A DNA stretch of 8,808 nucleotides from Bacteroidota bacterium (GTDB lineage: Bacteria; Bacteroidota; Bacteroidia; UKL13-3), in contig RDYC01000273.1 of the NCBI GenBank assembly GCA_004293295.1, forward strand, positions 1 through 8,808, given 5' to 3'. Shown here in pieces: positions 5,956-8,808 of the stretch (positions are counted from its first letter, which is position 1; each line of letters begins with the position of its first letter). The notes beneath the pieces were generated by a model. It made no database searches, was not told the origin of the DNA, and saw only the letters and a list, made by a program, of their open reading frames with translations. Both the position numbers and the translations under genes were made by a program.

Positions 5956-8193
5956 TTAAACCAAATCTTCCCTATTCACTTTTATCAGTGGGCTTGCTGC
6001 TTTAATCTTGTTCATCAACTCCTCCAACTGAGCAGTATCATAAACTTCCAACTGAATATTGCCCTCAAACATGCCAGCGTTAGAACTAATTTGGATGGCG
6101 TGCATATTAATACGCAGTTGTTTACTGATAATATCAGTAATAATACTTACAATACCTACACTATCTATCCCCTGTACCTTAATATGGGTGGTAAATGCCC
6201 TCGCCTTTTCAAACACCTGGCTTGCCCACTTGGCTTTAATCACACGATACCCATAATTACTCATTAAACTAATGGCATTGGTGCAATTGGTTCGGTGTAT
6301 TTTAACCCCTTCACCAACCGTTATAAAACCAAAAATCTCATCCCCGGGTATAGGGTTGCAACATTTGCTGAATGAATATGGTAAATCAGTATCATCACCT
6401 ATAATTACCCCATCTTTAGATGCCCCGGAGGCATTGCCTTTACTGGCAGCTTTAGCCACCTTTTGTTGCTTAACTTCCTGTTGGTGGTCTAACTTTTGTT
6501 GTTTTACCGCCTGAAGAATTTCAACTACATGTATTTTAGTGCGATCAATTTTTTCCTCTGCTATTTGTGCATACAATTCAGTTACTGATGGCAGCTTAAA
6601 ATATTGAATAAAATCCTGCAATGCTTCGCTGGTAAACGCCACTTTCTCTTGCGTAAACTTTCGCTCCAATATTTCCTTACCCATTGCCGATGCGCGAAGT
6701 TTTACCTGCTTTTGCCAATCCCTAATTTTACTTTTTGCCTTGGCCGTTACTACAAAATTTAACCACTCATCTTTAGGTGTTTGTTTGGTTGATGTAAGGA
6801 TTTCAACCTGATCGCCATTGGCCAATATTTGGTTTAATGGTACCAATTTATTGTTAACCTTCCCTCCAATACACTTTTCGCCCAATTGCGAATGCACATC
6901 AAAAGCAAAATCCAATATAGTTGCGTTGGCCGGAAGTTTGCGCAATTCCCCTTTTGGAGTAAACACAAAAATCTCCTCGGCAAAAAAATTCATTTTAAAA
7001 TCGTCCAAAAAGTCCAGCGCATTTTGGTCCGCATTTTCCAAAATCTCCCGCACACGCGCCAACCATTCTTCCAATCCTGCTTCTTGTTTATTGGCCTGGC
7101 TGCTGTCCTTATACTTCCAATGCGCTGCAAAACCCTTCTCCGCAATTTCATCCATCCGCCTGGTACGTACTTGCACCTCCACCCACTTACCTTTGGGGCC
7201 CATCACCGTGGTGTGCAAACTTTCGTAACCATTGGCCTTGGGCGTGCTCACCCAATCGCGTAACCTATCCGGATTGGGGCGATAATTATTAGTTACAATA
7301 GAATACACCTTCCAGCAATCCGACTTCTCATTTTCATACTCCGTATCAATGATTACACGAATGGCAAACAAGTCATACACCTCCTCAAAAGGAATGTCCT
7401 GCTTTTTCATTTTACTTAGTATAGAGTGGATGGATTTGGGACGCCCCTTTATTTCGTACTTTAAACCCTCTTCATCCAACTCTTCAATTAACGGCTCAAT
7501 AAACTGTTTAATGTATCGGTTTCTTTGTGTTTTGGTTTCCTGTAACTTGTTTTTAACAAAATTGTATTTTTCCGGCTCTAGGTATTTGGTCGACAAATCC
7601 TCTAATTCAGTTTTAATAGCATACAACCCCAAACGATGGGCCAATGGAGCATAAACATACTGGGTTTCAGAAGCTATTTTAAGTTGCGACTTAGCACTCA
7701 TTGAATCCAAGGTGCGCATATTGTGCAACCTATCAGCCAATTTTATTAAAATCACCCGCACATCATCGCTCAGTGTTAACAATAACTTCTTGAAATTTTC
7801 AGCTTGTATGGATTTGTCTTGTTGCTCAAAAACACCGGATATTTTGGTAAGACCATCTATAATACGGGCTACCTTTTCGCCAAAATTTAGCGTAATTACC
7901 TCTAACTTCACATCCGTATCCTCCACCACGTCATGTAACAAAGCACAAATAATAGAGGTAGGCCCTAAACCAATCTCCTCAGCACAAATTTGGGCCACCG
8001 CCAATGGATGCAAAATGTAAGGTTCCCCCGATTTTCTGCGCATGGTTTTATGCGCATCCACTGCCATTTCAAATGCTTTGCGGATTTGCCTTCTATCATG
8101 GTTATCCAAGTTTCTTTTGCAAGCCTTAATTACATTTCTGTAAGCTTTTACAATTTCTTTATTTTCTTTTTCGGTATCTGTATTTAACTGCAT
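5956..8193 (-). CDS. relA: Bifunctional (p)ppGpp synthetase/hydrolase, RelA/SpoT homologue (RSH)
   Basis: This 745-residue enzyme makes pppGpp/ppGpp from ATP and GTP/GDP and hydrolyses them, controlling the stringent response in the cytoplasm. The full long-RSH architecture is present. The HD hydrolase domain (about 45-200) keeps His62, His87-Asp88 in HDVVEDT, and Asp154 in KLADRLHNMR, so hydrolysis should be intact. The synthetase domain (about 235-360) has GRPKSIHSI (250-258), YDLFAIRV (273-280), GYESLHTTV (322-330) and EVQVRT (339-344). The substrate-specificity motif is RLRD (310-313), close to the RXKD of bifunctional enzymes and unlike the EXDD of monofunctional RelA. A TGS domain follows (about 407-467), then a helical region, a KQQK-rich low-complexity linker (about 562-595), a zinc-finger-like segment with Cys611-Cys612, His633 and Cys637, and a C-terminal ACT domain (about 667-745). 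The ATG at 8193 gives a normal N-terminus. A TACATTTG element lies 23 bases upstream. It is likely the main RSH of the organism; relA versus spoT naming is arbitrary. Confidence 0.97.
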   Translation of the reverse strand: MQLNTDTEKENKEIVKAYRNVIKACKRNLDNHDRRQIRKAFEMAVDAHKTMRRKSGEPYILHPLAVAQICAEEIGLGPTSIICALLHDVVEDTDVKLEVITLNFGEKVARIIDGLTKISGVFEQQDKSIQAENFKKLLLTLSDDVRVILIKLADRLHNMRTLDSMSAKSQLKIASETQYVYAPLAHRLGLYAIKTELEDLSTKYLEPEKYNFVKNKLQETKTQRNRYIKQFIEPLIEELDEEGLKYEIKGRPKSIHSILSKMKKQDIPFEEVYDLFAIRVIIDTEYENEKSDCWKVYSIVTNNYRPNPDRLRDWVSTPKANGYESLHTTVMGPKGKWVEVQVRTRRMDEIAEKGFAAHWKYKDSSQANKQEAGLEEWLARVREILENADQNALDFLDDFKMNFFAEEIFVFTPKGELRKLPANATILDFAFDVHSQLGEKCIGGKVNNKLVPLNQILANGDQVEILTSTKQTPKDEWLNFVVTAKAKSKIRDWQKQVKLRASAMGKEILERKFTQEKVAFTSEALQDFIQYFKLPSVTELYAQIAEEKIDRTKIHVVEILQAVKQQKLDHQQEVKQQKVAKAASKGNASGASKDGVIIGDDTDLPYSFSKCCNPIPGDEIFGFITVGEGVKIHRTNCTNAISLMSNYGYRVIKAKWASQVFEKARAFTTHIKVQGIDSVGIVSIITDIISKQLRINMHAIQISSNAGMFEGNIQLEVYDTAQLEELMNKIKAASPLIKVNREDLV

Positions 8194-8215
8194 CGGCTTT
8201 ATTTGGTGCTACCTA

Positions 8216-8223
8216 CAAATGTA
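8216..8223 (-). promoter_or_regulatory. Bacteroidota-type -7 promoter element upstream of the RSH gene
   Basis: On the minus strand TACATTTG (plus strand CAAATGTA) ends 23 bases upstream of the RSH ATG, matching the TAnnTTTG consensus. No TTTG box is found at the usual spacing on that strand. The position, a short leader's length from the start codon, supports it as the RSH promoter. Confidence 0.55.
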
Positions 8224-8328
8224 ATCTTTTGGCCGCATAGTAATTACGCTGAACCTTTGCACAAAGCACCCTAATCAATGGCTTAAACGTCCACGAAAAG
8301 GCACATTTCAAAGACTTGTTTAAAAAAA

Positions 8329-8359
8329 TTTGTCAATCAAATTTTATCTCTTACATTTG
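8329..8359 (+). promoter_or_regulatory. Complete Bacteroidota promoter for tRNA-Leu (TTTG-N19-TACATTTG)
   Basis: The -33 box TTTG is at 8329-8332 and the -7 box TACATTTG at 8352-8359, separated by 19 bases. This is the canonical Bacteroidota promoter and the best match in the window. Transcription should begin about 5-8 bases after the -7 box, only a few bases before the mature tRNA 5' end at 8372. An 8-bp inverted repeat (8325-8345) overlaps the -33 box. Confidence 0.82.
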
Positions 8360-8371
8360 CAGTCCTTTTTA

Positions 8372-8453
8372 GCGCATGTGGCGTAATTGGTAGCCGTGCC
8401 AGACTTAGGATCTGGTGCCGAAAGGCGTGGGGGTTCGAGTCCCTCCATGCGCA
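8372..8453 (+). tRNA. tRNA-Leu, anticodon UAG
   Basis: An 82-base class II tRNA folds cleanly. The acceptor stem is GCGCATG (8372-8378) with CATGCGC (8446-8452), and the discriminator is A8453. The D arm carries the GG pair of the D loop (8381 onward). The anticodon stem CCAGA/TCTGG (8399-8403/8411-8415) encloses a 7-base loop with TAG at 8406-8408. The long variable arm has a TGCC/GGCG stem and GAAA loop (8416-8427), and the T arm is 8429-8445 with loop TTCGAGT. The long variable arm, A73 and the anticodon identify leucine, reading CUN codons. CCA is not encoded (CTA follows the discriminator), so it must be added after transcription. Confidence 0.97.
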
Positions 8454-8460
8454 CTAAACA

Positions 8461-8527
8461 GGCAAATGATCGGGTTAAAACACCAACATGTTTTAATACC
8501 AATACGTATCAGGCCGTTTCATTTGCC
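8461..8527 (+). other. Nested inverted repeats in the tRNA-Leu 3' trailer
   Basis: GGCAAATGA (8461-8469) is perfectly complementary to TCATTTGCC (8519-8527). Inside this lies a second hairpin, TTAAAACA (8475-8482) with TGTTTTAA (8489-8496) around a 6-base loop. The palindrome ATACGTAT sits at 8502-8509. The region is between the tRNA and its terminator and would be transcribed with the tRNA. Function is unknown: it may be a processing structure or a trailer-derived small RNA. Confidence 0.45.
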
Positions 8528-8537
8528 GAAAATTTTG

Positions 8538-8570
8538 AAAAAGACTGACTTCAACATCAGTCTTTTTTTT
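8538..8570 (+). terminator. Rho-independent terminator of the tRNA-Leu transcript
   Basis: Bases 8538-8548 (AAAAAGACTGA) pair perfectly with 8557-8567 around an 8-base loop, and the T run extends to 8570. The A-run/stem/T-run form is a classical intrinsic terminator. It lies 84 bases past the tRNA and 26 bases before tig, so it should separate the two transcripts and leaves little room for a separate tig promoter. Confidence 0.9.
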
Positions 8571-8596
8571 AATTAACCGCATACTATTCAAAGATT

Positions 8597-8808
8597 ATGA
8601 ATGTTACTTTCGATAAAAAAGATGCCTTAAACGGCACCATTTCAGTAAATATTTCAAATGCCGATTACGCAAAAGAAATAGACCAAAAACTTAAAGATTT
8701 CCAAAAACGCGCCAATATTCCGGGCTTTAGACCAGGAATGGCACCAAAAGGAATGATTGAAAAAATGTATGGTACCACCGTATTGCTAGAAGCCATAAAT
8801 GCCACTGC
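8597..8808 (+). CDS. tig: Trigger factor, ribosome-associated chaperone (3' partial)
   Basis: The first 70 codons of trigger factor, the chaperone and peptidyl-prolyl isomerase that binds at the ribosomal exit tunnel and shields nascent chains. The window ends inside the gene; the family is usually about 430-450 residues. The N-terminal ribosome-binding domain begins MNVTFDKKDAL and carries the ribosome-docking signature GFRPGMAP at residues 43-50, the same place as GFRKGKVP in E. coli. The lysine after the second glycine is Met here. The following residues (KGMIEKMYG) also fit the family. ATG 8597 is chosen because it places the signature at the expected position. No Shine-Dalgarno is evident. 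Confidence 0.93.
   Translation, partial: MNVTFDKKDALNGTISVNISNADYAKEIDQKLKDFQKRANIPGFRPGMAPKGMIEKMYGTTVLLEAINAT

Noticed and set aside
6059..8187. Several plus-strand open frames of 65-136 codons opposite the RSH gene
   Set aside because: They lie wholly antisense to a well-conserved gene, overlap one another in different frames and show no recognisable domains; they are composition shadows.
1..8808. CRISPR array, insertion sequence, prophage, toxin-antitoxin or other defence system
   Set aside because: No regularly spaced repeats, transposase, integrase, nuclease or toxin-like genes are visible; the genes are efflux, envelope and housekeeping functions.

Overview
The window looks like chromosomal DNA from a member of the Bacteroidota. 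Three things point there: AT-rich codon use with almost no Shine-Dalgarno sequences, lipoprotein signal peptides on the exported proteins, and three intergenic copies of TACATTTG, which matches the Bacteroidota -7 promoter element (TAnnTTTG). One copy has a TTTG -33 box at the canonical spacing. The genus cannot be fixed from this sequence.

Layout. Positions 1-4202 hold the distal part of an RND multidrug-efflux operon: an AcrB/HAE1-type inner-membrane pump, cut off at its 5' end by the window edge, followed after 6 bases by a TolC/OprM-type outer-membrane lipoprotein. The periplasmic adaptor that normally completes such a pump would be expected upstream, outside the window. A 159-base gap leads to a lipoprotein gene (4362-5027) whose conserved blocks resemble the COG4337 family, which includes the iota-type carbonic anhydrases. 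It ends in a strong perfect hairpin. Next is a secreted leucine-rich-repeat protein (5212-5859) with its own promoter-like element.

On the minus strand, convergent with the LRR gene, lies a complete RelA/SpoT-type (p)ppGpp synthetase/hydrolase (5956-8193). A divergent promoter region separates it from tRNA-Leu(UAG) (8372-8453), which has the best promoter match in the window and is followed by a structured trailer and a classical rho-independent terminator. The window closes with the first 70 codons of trigger factor (tig).

How the genes work together: the pump and outer-membrane channel form one export machine. The RSH enzyme (stringent response), tRNA-Leu and trigger factor are housekeeping genes of growth control and translation. 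The two exported proteins in the middle are accessory genes with no clear partner here.

I see no CRISPR array, insertion sequence, prophage, toxin-antitoxin pair or recognisable defence system, and no convincing undescribed multi-gene system. The points most worth a second look are an Asp-to-Asn change in the proton-relay motif of the pump, the carbonic-anhydrase-like lipoprotein with an altered C-terminal motif, and the nested hairpins between tRNA-Leu and its terminator. No stretch over 300 bases lacks a gene.
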